Positions 25,289 to 34,242 are shown, numbered from the stretch's first letter. The stretch is DNA of 48,918 nucleotides from Leptolyngbya sp. FACHB-8 (GCF_014695575.1 NZ_JACJOO010000090.1:1-48918); one strand, 5' to 3'. Numbers and translations are program-made. Notes: generated from the letters alone by a model not told the origin.

Positions 25289-25413
25289 ACGTAGATGAGG
25301 GATCTCGTGCAGCCTGGAGAAGGTCGACCTCATCCCTCACCTGATCGGAAAAAGATATAAAAAGGTTGCCCTTATCCTCCCCTGTCTCCTTGCTCCTCTG
25401 CCTTTTTGCCTTC

Positions 25414-25520
25414 TTACAGCGCTTTGCGCTTGAGCCAGTCAGAGTTGTTTTTGTGAGAGCCGCGCAGAGCGCGGCTCTCACAAAAACAACCAGATTTTAA
25501 GCGCTTGAAAAGCGCTGTAA
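25414..25520. repeat. Palindromic element with TTACAGCGCTTT-type ends
   Basis: Outer ends TTACAGCGCTTTGCGCTT (25414) and AAGCGCTTGAAAAGCGCTGTAA (to 25520) form inverted repeats with internal symmetry. The heart is a perfect 22-bp stem (25444-25465 with 25469-25490) with an AGA loop. It sits 31 bp before the 2TM gene and may contain part of its promoter region. Confidence 0.7.
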
Positions 25521-25550
25521 AATAGATATATTCATTGCTCAGGTGTTCCT

Positions 25551-25790
25551 ATGCCCCCCCGTTGGTCTCGTGTTCCGACTCGCCAGGATCCCGATTTTCG
25601 TCGTCTGGATGATCGCATGACGTTTGCTGTGCATGTGGCTGCGTTTATCGCCGTTAACAGCGGTCTGTGGTTTTTCCGGTTGGTACAGATGGAGTCGTGG
25701 CCCTGGACAGTCTGGGTAACGGGAGCCTGGTTGACTGCACTGGTGGTGCATGGACTTGTGATCTTTGCGATCGCCGATTATTCTAAATAA
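25551..25790 (+). CDS. 2TM domain protein
   Basis: A 79-aa membrane protein. Residues 1-20 are basic and Pro-rich (MPPRWSRVPTRQDPDFRRLDD). Two membrane segments follow: FAVHVAAFIAVNSGLWFF and WVTGAWLTALVVHGLVIFAIA, joined by a short Trp-rich loop. This fits the 2TM domain family found alone or fused to kinases; no specific activity is known. The conserved pattern R-DDR--F--H---F--VN--LW is present. Confidence 0.7.
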   Translation: MPPRWSRVPTRQDPDFRRLDDRMTFAVHVAAFIAVNSGLWFFRLVQMESWPWTVWVTGAWLTALVVHGLVIFAIADYSK

Positions 25791-25800
25791 GCAGTAATAC

Positions 25801-25885
25801 ATGTAGAACGGACGCATTTTGTTGATTGTGGTGTGTTCACCCCACAATCAACAAAGATCACCAAATATAACGGATGTGTGCAAGC
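25801..25885. repeat. Family F palindromic element, copy 2
   Basis: A 13-bp stem (25819-25831 with 25842-25854) is followed by CACCAAATATAACGGATGTGTGCAAGCCCTGA, which aligns with the right side of the family F copy at 40370-40466. Boundaries are approximate. Confidence 0.5.
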
Positions 25886-25982
25886 CCTGACATAGGTGCG
25901 TCACAGATTGATTATGTAGAGATCAACAGAATTCGTCCTCACCAGGAATTGACCCCATATAAAATTCCGTTTTAGAACGGGA

Positions 25983-26015
25983 AGAGAGCGTGAGACAGAA
26001 TCTACGCTCTCTTTT
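25983..26015 (+). terminator. Terminator-like hairpin
   Basis: AGAGAGCGT (25983-25991) pairs with ACGCTCTCT (26004-26012), followed by TTTTG. It could end a transcript of the 2TM gene 190 bp upstream. Confidence 0.5.
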
Positions 26016-26041
26016 TGTCTTAATCTTTGTCATATCAAAAC

Positions 26042-26134
26042 TGAGGTAGCCCCAATTCGGGATACGCTCAAGTGCCCATTTGAGTATGCACTCCGCCCTC
26101 GCAAAAGCCCTAACCTGAACTCAGGTTGAGGTAG
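26042..26134. repeat. Degenerate family A copy with flanking direct repeat
   Basis: A decayed family A sequence (AATTCGGGATACGCTC at left, CTAACCTGAACTCAGGTT at right) lies between two copies of TGAGGTAG (26042-26049 and 26127-26134). The inner hairpins are lost. Confidence 0.6.
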
Positions 26135-26156
26135 CGTTAGTGCTGTTCTAGAGGTG

Positions 26157-26251
26157 TATAGCGCTGTGCACGTTGATTAAGTACGGTGGTGTGGGGCACG
26201 AAGTGCCCCACACCACCGTTGCTGTACTTAACGCACTTGCACATTGCTATA
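26157..26251. repeat. Palindromic element with TATAGC ends
   Basis: TATAGCGCTGTGCACGT (26157) and GCACTTGCACATTGCTATA (to 26251) are inverted repeats. Inside are TTAAGTAC/GTACTTAA and a perfect 17-bp stem (26183-26199 with 26203-26219) with a GAA loop. Confidence 0.65.
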
Positions 26252-26299
26252 GTTAGTTATTGTCAGAGGGATGTTGAACATAAAAGCGGAATAAAAATA

Positions 26300-26324
26300 G
26301 GGAAGCTTCTTTAAGAAGCTTCCC
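26300..26324 (-). terminator. Terminator of ftsH
   Basis: GGGAAGCTTCTT pairs with AAGAAGCTTCCC around a minimal loop. On the minus strand it is followed by TATTTTTATT. It lies 24 bp past the ftsH stop. Confidence 0.8.
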
Positions 26325-26347
26325 TTGCATCACAGTGTAGATGGAAA

Positions 26348-28210
26348 TTAAACGGCAACTGGAGACTTAACGCAGCCCAGATAAGCGTATAGTTCCTCAC
26401 CCTCGATCACTTCCCGGTCGAGGAGTTGGGTTGAAATTTCTTCCAACAAGTCGCGGTTTTCTTTGAGAATGTCCAGGGCTTTCTCGTGAGCAGATTCTAC
26501 AATGCCCTTGACTTCCTGGTCGATCGCCTCAGCAGTTTGAGCACTAACCATACGGCGAGGATTTGAGCCATCCGCTCCCAGGAAATTGTTGCCCTGATTT
26601 TGCTGATAAGCCAGAGGCCCTAACACCTTACTCATGCCGTAGGTGGTAACCATGCGCTCAGCCATTTCGGTGGCCCGCTGTAGGTCGTTCGCGGCTCCAG
26701 TAGTAATACTGCCGAAAACAACTTCTTCAGCCGATCGCCCACCCAACAGGGTCGCAATCTGTCCTTCCAACTCGATCTCGCTTAGTAGGAAGCGATCCTC
26801 TGTTGGCAGTGAGAGAGTGTAGCCCAGAGCCGCCATACCTCGGGGAACAATGGAGATCTTCTCCACTTTATTGCTACCGGGCATCACGGCACCGACCATA
26901 GCATGGCCGACTTCGTGGTAAGCCACAATTTTCTTCTCTTTTTCGTTAAGGACGCGACTCTTCTTCTCCAAACCGGCGACAACCCGCTCGACGGCTTCAG
27001 CAAAGTCCTCTTGGGTGACAAGTTGGCGATTGTTACGGGCAGCCAGTAGGGCAGCCTCATTTACCAGGTTGGCCAGATCCGCTCCGGCAAAACCGGGGGT
27101 ACGGGTGGCGATCGCCTTCAGATCCACACTCGGCCCCAACTTTACATCCTTGGCGTGGATTTCGAGAATAGCGAGGCGACCGGTCAGGTCAGGGCGATCG
27201 ACCAGCACCTGGCGGTCAAATCGACCGGGACGTAATAGAGCTGGATCCAGGCTTTCGGGACGGTTGGTTGCAGCCAACACAATCACCGTCTGCCCACCTG
27301 CAGCAAAACCATCCATTTCGGTGAGCAACTGGTTCAGGGTTTGTTCCCGTTCATCATTGCCACCATAGAAGCCGCCGGTTGCTCGAGACTTACCAATGGC
27401 GTCCAATTCATCAATGAAGATGATACAAGGAGATTGCTTTTTGGCTTGCTCAAACAGGTCACGAACCCGCGCAGAACCAACCCCTACGAAGAGTTCAACA
27501 AACTCGGAACCCGAGATACTGAAGAAGGGGACTCCCGCTTCGCCGGCTACAGCACGTGCCAGCAAGGTTTTTCCAGTACCAGGAGGTCCAACCAACAGGA
27601 CTCCTTTGGGAATTCGGGCACCAATATCTGTAAATTTCTGGGAGTTTTTTAAGAAATCTACAATCTCGACTAATTCAGTTTTGGCTTCTTCGACCCCAGC
27701 CACATCGGCAAAGGTAATTTTGCCAGCATCGCCTTCCACATAAACCTTGGCCTTACTCTTGCCAATAGAAAGGGCACCCTGAGGGCCGCCACCGCCCCGG
27801 TTCAGGAAGAACTGCCAGATCCCTACAAAGATTAAGGGGGGAATGACCCATCCCAGCAGGCTGGTAAACCAGTTACCTCGAGCCGGAGGGATAGCGGAAA
27901 ATTCTACTTTTTGTTCTTCTAAAAGTTTGGGCAGGTTCAGGTCAAAAATGGGAGTGGTAGAAAGCACCGATCCGGCTGTTTCCCCTTCATCTTTAAGCTG
28001 ATACCGAATTTGATCTTGTCCAATGGAAGCACGCGCTACTTCCCCTTCGCTAACCTGATGGATAAACAAGCTGTAGGGAACCCGTGGAATGGAAGGGCCA
28101 AAGAACACGGGAAGTAGCAGATTGATTAACAGGTAAATGCTCGATCCAATTAGCAGAAATCTGCCAATAACACGAGACCGTGGGGGTTGCGGCTGATCTT
28201 TGATTGGCAT
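26348..28210 (-). CDS. ftsH: ATP-dependent zinc metalloprotease FtsH
   Basis: A membrane-anchored AAA+ protease for membrane-protein quality control. The 620-aa product (ATG 28210, [20 protein letters not shown]) has two N-terminal membrane segments (about 17-37 and 118-138) around a periplasmic/lumenal domain. Then come Walker A GPPGTGKT, Walker [10 protein letters not shown], the pore loop region [13 protein letters not shown], the second region of homology ([19 protein letters not shown]), and the zinc motif HEVGH. The N-terminal sequence most resembles the Synechocystis FtsH4 (Sll1463) group as I recall it, rather than the FtsH2/FtsH3 thylakoid pair; this sub-typing is tentative. The frame extends to 28339 but the added 43 residues are not family-like. 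Confidence 0.95.
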   Translation of the reverse strand: MPIKDQPQPPRSRVIGRFLLIGSSIYLLINLLLPVFFGPSIPRVPYSLFIHQVSEGEVARASIGQDQIRYQLKDEGETAGSVLSTTPIFDLNLPKLLEEQKVEFSAIPPARGNWFTSLLGWVIPPLIFVGIWQFFLNRGGGGPQGALSIGKSKAKVYVEGDAGKITFADVAGVEEAKTELVEIVDFLKNSQKFTDIGARIPKGVLLVGPPGTGKTLLARAVAGEAGVPFFSISGSEFVELFVGVGSARVRDLFEQAKKQSPCIIFIDELDAIGKSRATGGFYGGNDEREQTLNQLLTEMDGFAAGGQTVIVLAATNRPESLDPALLRPGRFDRQVLVDRPDLTGRLAILEIHAKDVKLGPSVDLKAIATRTPGFAGADLANLVNEAALLAARNNRQLVTQEDFAEAVERVVAGLEKKSRVLNEKEKKIVAYHEVGHAMVGAVMPGSNKVEKISIVPRGMAALGYTLSLPTEDRFLLSEIELEGQIATLLGGRSAEEVVFGSITTGAANDLQRATEMAERMVTTYGMSKVLGPLAYQQNQGNNFLGADGSNPRRMVSAQTAEAIDQEVKGIVESAHEKALDILKENRDLLEEISTQLLDREVIEGEELYAYLGCVKSPVAV

Positions 28211-28505
28211 TGCGAAGAATGCTCCTTGGCTAAACAGATTAACATCGGGCGCTATGGGCAAACACCTTCTCCGACACCGTAAAGGTTGGCAGGCTCTCCA
28301 GTGATCCTCCTGTGGAGGGGAAATGGAGACAACTGCCATGGGATGGCACAGCCGAACGTCCCGTTGATTTATGAGAGACGCTGCTCGTTATGTTACGAAT
28401 TGCAATCTCTGTACCGATCTTAGATGCTTTAGGGAATAGGGGCGGGGCGGTTAAGGGGAGGAAACCCGAACTCAAGTATTCGTAGGTGTATATTGATAGC
28501 CATTT
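28211..28505. other. Upstream region of ftsH
   Basis: No gene is supportable here. It should contain the ftsH promoter. Open frames on the minus strand in this stretch lack protein-like composition. Confidence 0.3.
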
Positions 28506-28508
28506 ATG

Positions 28509-28545
28509 AGAAGAGAGGGCCGTGCTAAGCACGGCCCTCTCTTCT
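28509..28545. repeat. Perfect hairpin with TAA loop
   Basis: A 17-bp perfect stem (28509-28525 with 28529-28545) with a 3-nt loop in the ftsH-DUF2949 gap. A second, imperfect hairpin (28568-28588 with 28604-28624, 18 of 21 paired) follows. Confidence 0.65.
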
Positions 28546-28663
28546 ATAGCTTTACTGAAGCTGGTTAGAAAAGATTATTGTTGAAAAGCTATACGGAGCG
28601 CGACTTCTCAACGATAATCTTCTCGTTTTGAAGGGCGTGAGACCTTATGAATATAGGGGACAA

Positions 28664-28687
28664 AAAAGGGGCCAAGCGGCCCCTTTT
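28664..28687 (-). terminator. Terminator of the DUF2949 gene
   Basis: AAAAGGGGCC pairs with GGCCCCTTTT around a 4-nt loop. On the minus strand it ends in TTTTTTG, 29 bp beyond the stop codon. Confidence 0.8.
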
Positions 28688-28715
28688 CCGCATCCGGTAG
28701 TTTGAGTGGTGGTGG

Positions 28716-28916
28716 TTAGGCAGTTTCCATCCAGTCGAAGATTTTGTCGAGTTGCTCCAGCGTAATGAGGCCGTACTGCCAGAGCACCATCGGCAGCATG
28801 TTGGAGTCCTGACCCTGCTTCAAAGCAACGGCAATGGACGCGGCGGGGATAGCCAGTTCGTCTCGGAGGAACTGGATGAGGCGTGTCTGGGTTGAGGAGG
28901 TAGTAGTCATTGCCAT
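28716..28916 (-). CDS. DUF2949 family protein
   Basis: A 66-aa product (MAMTTTSSTQTRLIQFLRDEL...). The segment L--FLRDELAIPA-SI-VALKQ----N-LPMVLWQYGLITLEQLD-IFDWME is the DUF2949 core, a small helical protein found in cyanobacteria with unknown function. ATG 28910 is an alternative start giving MTTTSS. It has its own terminator, so it is probably monocistronic. Confidence 0.8.
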   Translation of the reverse strand: MAMTTTSSTQTRLIQFLRDELAIPAASIAVALKQGQDSNMLPMVLWQYGLITLEQLDKIFDWMETA

Positions 28917-29154
28917 TGCCCTTAAGAAAAATACCGGATTGTTAAGTTGTGAAACAAAAATTCAGAATTGATGATGATGATTATAGCGACAATCTTTGTA
29001 CTCTGATCCGATCCAAAGAAATGCTTGCTAGGTCCCTAAAAAGGTAGACTTCCGGCCGCTGAGCTAAGCCCAAGGGGGAATCCGGTTGAGAATGATCCCC
29101 TAAAACTTTTCTCAGATTATGACGGTAAAAGATGAGTTTTTCGTGAGGACAATA

Positions 29155-30132
29155 TTAATCTACACTCACAACGCGTCCGGTTTCCGAGGCGCAACGGATG
29201 GCTTCAGCAACTCGCAGGGCGTATAGGCTCTCTTGAGGCGTGACATATAGGGGCTGGCCCAAGGTTAGGGCGTCCAGCACCATAGCAGTATCTTTGGCGA
29301 AGAGCCCACGACGGCTACCCAAATCGAGCGATCGCTCCTGATCTGCCAAAATCAGCGTGCCAACTTCTCCAGCAATCTGAATGGCACCCTGTTCTCCATG
29401 AATGAGTAAAACCCGTTCATCACTCCAGAGGGCCTCACCTTTGCCGTACACCACATCGGCAATCAACCCGTTGGTAAATTTTAGCTGGGCTGAGGCGATA
29501 CATGTGGTGAAGGCTTGGCCGGGTAACCCGTCTCCCCAAAACCGGGACTCGCAGGAAACGTGAGCAACAGAACCAAATAGATTCGTTAGACGGTGGATGC
29601 GTGAAAGTGCTCCCACAAAGGGGAAGCCAAATAAATCATTGTGGTAGCTCCATCGGTCAGGAGCAGGGCGTTTGGCAGTCAGATCGGTATACCGTACATA
29701 AAACGGTGTGCCAATTTCGGGGAGGGATTGGGCGATCGCCCCATGAATCCCACTTAATAATTCAATATGCTCAACGTGGAGCAGCCGTTGTTTGGATGCG
29801 GCTAGTTCCAGCAAAGACTCAGCTTCGGCGACGGTGAGAGCCAGGGGATATTCCAGCACGACATGCTTGTGAGCTTCCAGGGCAGCTCGGGCGATGGTTC
29901 CGTGATCCCGGTTAATGGTTGCAATAACGACCAGATCAACGCTGGGGTGAGTGACGAGGGCATGCCAGTCGGTGAGGGCGATCGCACCATAGGGGGCTAC
30001 TAGCTCCTGCGTTTTTTCTAGATTGCGCCCAGCCATGGCAACTAAGTGTGATCGCCTGTCCCCGTGAAAGGTTTCTGCACGCACTTTTGCGGCATACCCT
30101 GTCCCAACAATACCAACCCCAATGGAATCCAT
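29155..30132 (-). CDS. Gfo/Idh/MocA family oxidoreductase
   Basis: A 325-aa NAD(P)-dependent dehydrogenase. The Rossmann motif is at the start (MDSIGVGIVGTGYAAKVRAE), followed by AMAGRN, VDLVVIATINRDHG and HVVLEYPLALTVAEAESLL. The last corresponds to the family EKP motif, here EYP, so the usual catalytic Lys is replaced by Tyr. The C-terminal alpha/beta domain has HIELLSGIHGAIAQSL. The substrate is unknown; in cyanobacteria some relatives act on sugars or on biliverdin (BvdR), but I see no specific match. ATG 30132 was chosen over the frame start at 30168 because the Rossmann strand begins there. Confidence 0.85.
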   Translation of the reverse strand: MDSIGVGIVGTGYAAKVRAETFHGDRRSHLVAMAGRNLEKTQELVAPYGAIALTDWHALVTHPSVDLVVIATINRDHGTIARAALEAHKHVVLEYPLALTVAEAESLLELAASKQRLLHVEHIELLSGIHGAIAQSLPEIGTPFYVRYTDLTAKRPAPDRWSYHNDLFGFPFVGALSRIHRLTNLFGSVAHVSCESRFWGDGLPGQAFTTCIASAQLKFTNGLIADVVYGKGEALWSDERVLLIHGEQGAIQIAGEVGTLILADQERSLDLGSRRGLFAKDTAMVLDALTLGQPLYVTPQESLYALRVAEAIRCASETGRVVSVD

Positions 30133-30814
30133 AAATATAAGTGGATCTGTCCCTGTATTCAGCAACACTAAATTGTAGGGTCAGATGGTCGATCTTATGG
30201 GTCAGAGGATGATTTTCGTGGAAAAATTACCGTTTGAGAAAGGCCATCTGAAGTTCCTCAGGCTGATGCATAAATAATCTTTTCCTATTACATGGATAAT
30301 CCTGGCAGAAGCAGGCTGATTCCTTGTCCAAAATTATTCGTAGATATCAAGTCTAGCTATAGATTAGCTGAGGTGCTTTGAACTACACGAAGCCTGCAAC
30401 TCGTAGAGTGTAGACCTTGAGTTCGCTGGCCATAAACTTTTCTGAGAACGGTCAAAATTTCTAGACTTTTGAGCTATAAATGCCTCTCAGAGCCAGATAC
30501 AGTGTTGTTTCTAATGCTTGCCTGACGACTGATTTCAAGTTTGGAGAGGACAGTTTTTTTGAGCTTCTTTTTTAAGGGGTAGTGATCGTCGCATCGGATG
30601 GTCTTTCTTGCCAGATGCGTTTTCGCAAGTATAAGTAATCTGACATTAATACCCAGCCTTTCATTACGAATCCCGTTCACCCTTAGGGGCAAGATACGGT
30701 TACAGGGTATAAGTTTTCTCGTAGTATCAGAAGGAGAGTTTGCCCTCAAAGAGGTATCTTGATCTTTGTGCGGTAAGCGCTTAAAGCCGTTTTCAGAATT
30801 GAGAGGATTGTTGC
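30133..30814. other. Long gap upstream of petF
   Basis: A 680-bp region with no convincing gene on either strand; a 115-codon minus-strand frame has composition unlike a real protein. It should contain promoter(s) for the divergent oxidoreductase and petF genes and perhaps a long petF leader. GAGAGGA (30799-30805) is the petF ribosome site. Confidence 0.35.
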
Positions 30815-31114
30815 ATGGCAACTTTTAAGGTCACCTTAATTAACGAGTCTGAAGGTCTGAATACAACGATTGATGTCGCTGACGACGTTTATATTCTGGA
30901 TGCTGCTGAAGAGCAAGGCATCGACCTTCCTTACTCCTGCCGCGCGGGTGCTTGCTCCACCTGTGCTGGCAAGATCAAAGAAGGCACGGTAGACCAGTCT
31001 GACCAATCCTTCTTGGATGATGATCAGATCGAAGCAGGTTATGTTCTCACCTGCGTTGCCTACCCCACCTCTGACTGCACCATCCTGACCCACCAGGAAG
31101 AAGAACTCTACTAG
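30815..31114 (+). CDS. petF: [2Fe-2S] plant-type ferredoxin
   Basis: A 99-aa soluble electron carrier accepting electrons from photosystem I and passing them to FNR, nitrite reductase, thioredoxin reductase and others. It begins [15 protein letters not shown]; Cys42, Cys47, Cys50 (CRAGACSTC) and Cys80 ([12 protein letters not shown]) are the cluster ligands. It is acidic and ends HQEEELY, as in Fd1. The strong GAGAGGA site suggests high expression. This is the photosynthetic-type Fd1 by length and motif. Confidence 0.96.
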   Translation: MATFKVTLINESEGLNTTIDVADDVYILDAAEEQGIDLPYSCRAGACSTCAGKIKEGTVDQSDQSFLDDDQIEAGYVLTCVAYPTSDCTILTHQEEELY

Positions 31115-31135
31115 GCTGCGCTCTAAAGTTCTGCG

Positions 31136-31172
31136 CTTGATTTTTCGCGCGCTTCGCGTGCGAAAAATCAAG
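31136..31172 (+). terminator. Hairpin after petF
   Basis: A 13-bp stem (31136-31148 with 31160-31172), continued by GCG/CGC around GCTTCGC (31151-31157), begins 22 bp past the petF stop. Confidence 0.6.
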
Positions 31173-31177
31173 TATTC

Positions 31178-31242
31178 ATTAAAACCAAGAACCTTGCTGT
31201 GCCATCGTTTTGCCATAACACAGCAAGGTTCTTGGTTTTAAT
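31178..31242. repeat. 24-bp perfect hairpin
   Basis: 31178-31201 pairs perfectly with 31219-31242 (17-nt loop). It follows the petF hairpin by 5 bp. Confidence 0.7.
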
Positions 31243-31320
31243 TGCTTCTGCTGGGGCGAGATGTTGGTGCAGTAGACGTTTCACCAAAAATGTCTGTTCC
31301 TTTGTGTGCAGATTTTGAAT

Positions 31321-31443
31321 AACCTCAGTTCGGGTTAAGGGCTTTTTCGAGTGCCGCGCGTCGCGCGGCACTCGAAAAAGCCCCTTATTGCGTGCGCGTC
31401 GCGCACGCAATAAGGGCGGTTCGGCTTATCCCGAACTGACGTT
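31321..31443 (-). repeat. Family A element, copy 4
   Basis: A 123-bp copy, AACCTCAGTTCGGG to CCCGAACTGACGTT, in the same orientation as copy 2 (14909). It is flanked by GAAT (31317-31320 and 31444-31447; TTGAAT with shared T's). Both hairpins are intact. Confidence 0.85.
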
Positions 31444-31683
31444 GAATAGCAGGATGTGTTTAAAACTTTGCATGGGTGGTGTTGGATCGCTTCGCATCTG
31501 TGGGTTTCAGGTCAGGTTTGGGTGATGTAGTGGATGATCTGCCATAGTTTTTTGAGGCGACGTGATGCTGAATAATCCTTCGCTGCTTTTTAGGGAGCTC
31601 ATTACAGTAAAGGAGGGGCGCGTTATCTCGGTGTATCGGCGTATCGGATGGCGATCGCAGGGATAGAGATTGGAGGATTGTGG

Positions 31684-32658
31684 ATGATGGCCGATAAGGA
31701 GCGACAGAGGGAATGGCCTGACGCTGTAGCCGTGAAGCAGAAGGCGTTGGAATTGGGTTTTCATAAGGTGGGAATTGCGGCAGTAGATGGCTGGGATCAG
31801 GCCGTTGCTGTGCATCTTCAACGGTGGTTGGATCGGGGGTATCAGGCGGATATGGCCTGGATGGCGCGCCCGGCTCGGCAGGATGTGCGTCAGGTGATGC
31901 CGGGAGTGCAGTCAGTGATTGCCGTGGCGTTGAACTATTACGCAGGGCAGGAGCGATCGCCCGAACCCGGTCATGCCAAGATTGCGCGTTACGGTTGGGG
32001 GCGCGATTACCACCGGGTAATGGATAAACGCCTGAAGGCTCTGACCCGGTGGCTGTTAGAGCAAGGGGATGGAATTGAAGCTCGCTATTATGCTGACACA
32101 GGCCCCATTCAAGATAAGGTTTGGGCTGAGCGGGCCGGATTGGGATGGATTGCGAAGAACAGCAATGTGATTACGCGGGAGTATGGCTCCTGGGTGTTTT
32201 TGGGGGAGGTGTTAACGAATGTGCCCCTGATCCCAGATTCTCCCCATACGCAGCATTGTGGAACTTGCACTCGCTGCCTGGAAGCGTGCCCAACGGGGGC
32301 GATCGCCCAACCCTTTGTTGTCGATGCCAACCGCTGCATTGCTTACCACACGATTGAAAACCGAGCGGAAGATCTGCCAGAAGCTCTCAAACCGAATCTG
32401 CAGGGTTGGGTGGCGGGGTGTGACATTTGTCAGGATGTATGTCCCTGGAATCAACGGTTTGCCCAACAAACAGATGTGGCCGACTTTCAGCCATACCCGT
32501 GGAATGTCAACCCAACTTTGGCGGAACTGGCAGAGTTGTCGGATGAGGAATGGGGCGATCGCTTTCAGGGTTCTGCCTTGCGGCGTATCAAGCCAGCCAT
32601 GCTCCGACGCAATGCTCAGGCGAATTTGGAGTCCCAGAATCTAACATCAGAGCCTTAG
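31684..32658 (+). CDS. queG: Epoxyqueuosine reductase
   Basis: QueG performs the last step of queuosine tRNA modification, reducing epoxyqueuosine with cobalamin and two [4Fe-4S] clusters. The 324-aa product (ATG 31684, GGAGG at about 31672) has [29 protein letters not shown] (cobalamin/active-site region with the conserved Asp). The two cluster motifs are [17 protein letters not shown], followed by [12 protein letters not shown], and [12 protein letters not shown]. It is complete and single. The last codons and TAG stop overlap the left end of the family C element at 32654, so the element supplies the stop codon context. Confidence 0.94.
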   Translation: MMADKERQREWPDAVAVKQKALELGFHKVGIAAVDGWDQAVAVHLQRWLDRGYQADMAWMARPARQDVRQVMPGVQSVIAVALNYYAGQERSPEPGHAKIARYGWGRDYHRVMDKRLKALTRWLLEQGDGIEARYYADTGPIQDKVWAERAGLGWIAKNSNVITREYGSWVFLGEVLTNVPLIPDSPHTQHCGTCTRCLEACPTGAIAQPFVVDANRCIAYHTIENRAEDLPEALKPNLQGWVAGCDICQDVCPWNQRFAQQTDVADFQPYPWNVNPTLAELAELSDEEWGDRFQGSALRRIKPAMLRRNAQANLESQNLTSEP

Positions 32659-32762
32659 GAGATTTCTGAGAAACAATATCCCCATTATTTGGAAAAAAGG
32701 CGCGGCGAAGCCGCGCCTTTTTTCCAAACAATGGGGAAGTTCTTATCTGGAAATCTCCTTAG
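32654..32762. repeat. Family C palindromic element, copy 2
   Basis: A 109-bp unit with ends CTTAGGAGATTTC and GAAATCTCCTTAG (perfect 13-bp inverted repeats). The heart is 32680-32706 with 32710-32736, 26 of 27 bp paired, with GAA loop and apex GCGAAGC (32705-32711). The outer ends and outer stem resemble copy 1 at 7-113; the inner stem differs. It overlaps the queG stop codon. Confidence 0.75.
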
Positions 32763-32781
32763 TTCTGACGAATGTTGCTCT

Positions 32782-32847
32782 AAACGTGTGGCTGGTTGTT
32801 GTGGGAGGGTGCTTATCGTACCTCTACCAACAACCAACCACACGTTT
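32782..32847. repeat. Hairpin downstream of queG
   Basis: A 20-bp stem (32782-32801 with 32828-32847, one mismatch) with weak pairing continuing into the loop. Confidence 0.6.
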
Positions 32848-32870
32848 GAAATTTGAGTTTGTGAGAAGAC

Positions 32871-32978
32871 GTTAGGTAATCGGAGTTCGGGTTAAGGCGT
32901 TTTCGAGTGCTGCTGCGTATTGCGCAGTACTCGAAAACACCAAAATGAACACTTCAGCTTATCCCCGAGGTTAGGTAA
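32871..32978. repeat. Degenerate family A copy with direct repeat
   Basis: A decayed family A unit (GGAGTTCGGGTTAAGGCG ... CTTCAGCTTATCCCCGAGG) lies between two exact GTTAGGTAA repeats (32871-32879 and 32970-32978). One hairpin remains recognisable. Confidence 0.65.
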
Positions 32979-33209
32979 AAACTACAGCATCCTGACAACC
33001 AAAGCTTTTGTGACAGCTAGAAGATTGCCACGCTTTCCCGGACGACGGCGGGAGATTGAGGATAAGAATTGCTATGGCAATCTGTGAGTAAAAGGGCAGC
33101 CATTTTCAGTCCATCTCCTACAATTGGGAAAATGTCTTGAGCCCAAGGCTGCCTTGCTCAAGAAAACGCCTTGTGGAATGGGTTCAATCAAACTGGGGCA
33201 AAAATCGTG

Positions 33210-34076
33210 GTGAAGCGTGTGGTAAAGCGGAGTTCTATCATTGTTATTTCTCTTCTCTGTGGTCTGGTAGGGCTTGGGAAGCCGGTCTACAGTCAGGCTT
33301 TAGTGCCTCACGTACCGCAATTAGATGCCCAACGGTTACGGGAACAGGGATTAATTCTGGCCCAGGAGTCAGCTCAGTTAGCCCAATTTCAGCAGTTTGA
33401 CTTGGCCCTGGTGCGTGCCCAATTAGCAACTCAACTGATTCCAGACGATCCACAAATTTGGGCGCTGCTTGGGAGTTTGTATCTTCAGGTGGGGCAGGAG
33501 GAGCCAGCAATTACGGCGCTGCAACAGGCACGTAATTTTGATCGCGAGAATGCGGCTGTTTTGTTTGCCCTGGGTACCGCTTACTTCCGTACACAGAATT
33601 ACGGTCAGGCGGTGGAATCGTTGCAGGCTGGGCTGCGTATCCAGTCAGAGGAACCAGGGGCGCTGTTTGACCTGGGTAATTCGTATTTCAAGCTGAAGCA
33701 GTATGACAAGGCGATCGCAGCCTATCAGGATGCCTATGAGATAGAAGAAAATTTTTGGCCTGCGATTAACAACATCGGCCTGGTGCTGTACGAGCAGGGC
33801 GATGTTGATGGAGCCCTGGAACAATGGCGGACGGCCGTAGCAATTGATGAGCTGCAACCGGAACCGAGGCTGGCCATGGCGATCGCCCTCTACAGCAAAG
33901 GAGATGTAGAGGCGGCAATTACGGAAGGGCAGCAGGCACTCCAATTAGATGTTCGCTATGCGGATGTGGAATTTTTGAAGGAAAATTTGTGGGGCGATCG
34001 GTTGCTGTCGCAAACGCAGTCGTTTTTAGCGCTTCCTCGCGTTCGCGAAGTGGTGGCGCGGCTACAGCAGCCTTAG
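33210..34076 (+). CDS. Exported TPR-repeat protein
   Basis: A 288-aa product from GTG 33210 (TTG 33171 and GTG 33207 are alternatives; there is no ATG). The start VKRVVKRSSIIVISLLCGLVGLGKPVYSQA is a signal peptide with a basic n-region and an S-Q-A cleavage site. About five tetratricopeptide repeats follow (for example PQIWALLGSLYLQVGQEEPAI, AAVLFALGTAYFRTQNYGQAV, PGALFDLGNSYFKLKQYDKAI and WPAINNIGLVLYEQGDVDGAL). It is likely a periplasmic or outer-membrane scaffold. The partner is unknown; no neighbouring gene suggests one. Confidence 0.8.
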   Translation: MKRVVKRSSIIVISLLCGLVGLGKPVYSQALVPHVPQLDAQRLREQGLILAQESAQLAQFQQFDLALVRAQLATQLIPDDPQIWALLGSLYLQVGQEEPAITALQQARNFDRENAAVLFALGTAYFRTQNYGQAVESLQAGLRIQSEEPGALFDLGNSYFKLKQYDKAIAAYQDAYEIEENFWPAINNIGLVLYEQGDVDGALEQWRTAVAIDELQPEPRLAMAIALYSKGDVEAAITEGQQALQLDVRYADVEFLKENLWGDRLLSQTQSFLALPRVREVVARLQQP

Positions 34077-34096
34077 CACTGGTTTGTTTCGTTATC

Positions 34097-34137
34097 AAAG
34101 AGAGAGGATGAGTGCAAAGCACCCATCCTCTCTCTTT
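34097..34137 (+). terminator. Hairpin after the TPR gene
   Basis: A 14-bp stem (34097-34110 with 34124-34137) closed by GTGC-AAA-GCAC begins 20 bp after the stop, with CTTTG after the right arm. Confidence 0.6.
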
Positions 34138-34171
34138 GTGGTTCTGAACCATAAGGCTATGGTTATCGCTA

Positions 34172-34242
34172 TAGGCATTTTCATTAGGACAAAAGGAGTG
34201 AGTGCTTTGCACTCACTCCTTTTGTCTTAATGAAAATGCCTA
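34172..34242. repeat. 34-bp near-perfect hairpin
   Basis: 34172-34205 pairs with 34209-34242 at 33 of 34 positions, with a TTT loop. This is the longest single stem in the window, between the convergent TPR and GHL10 genes. Confidence 0.75.

Noticed and set aside
30474-30821. 115-codon minus-strand frame upstream of petF
   Set aside because: Overlaps the petF start and has a composition unlike its neighbours; probably non-coding.
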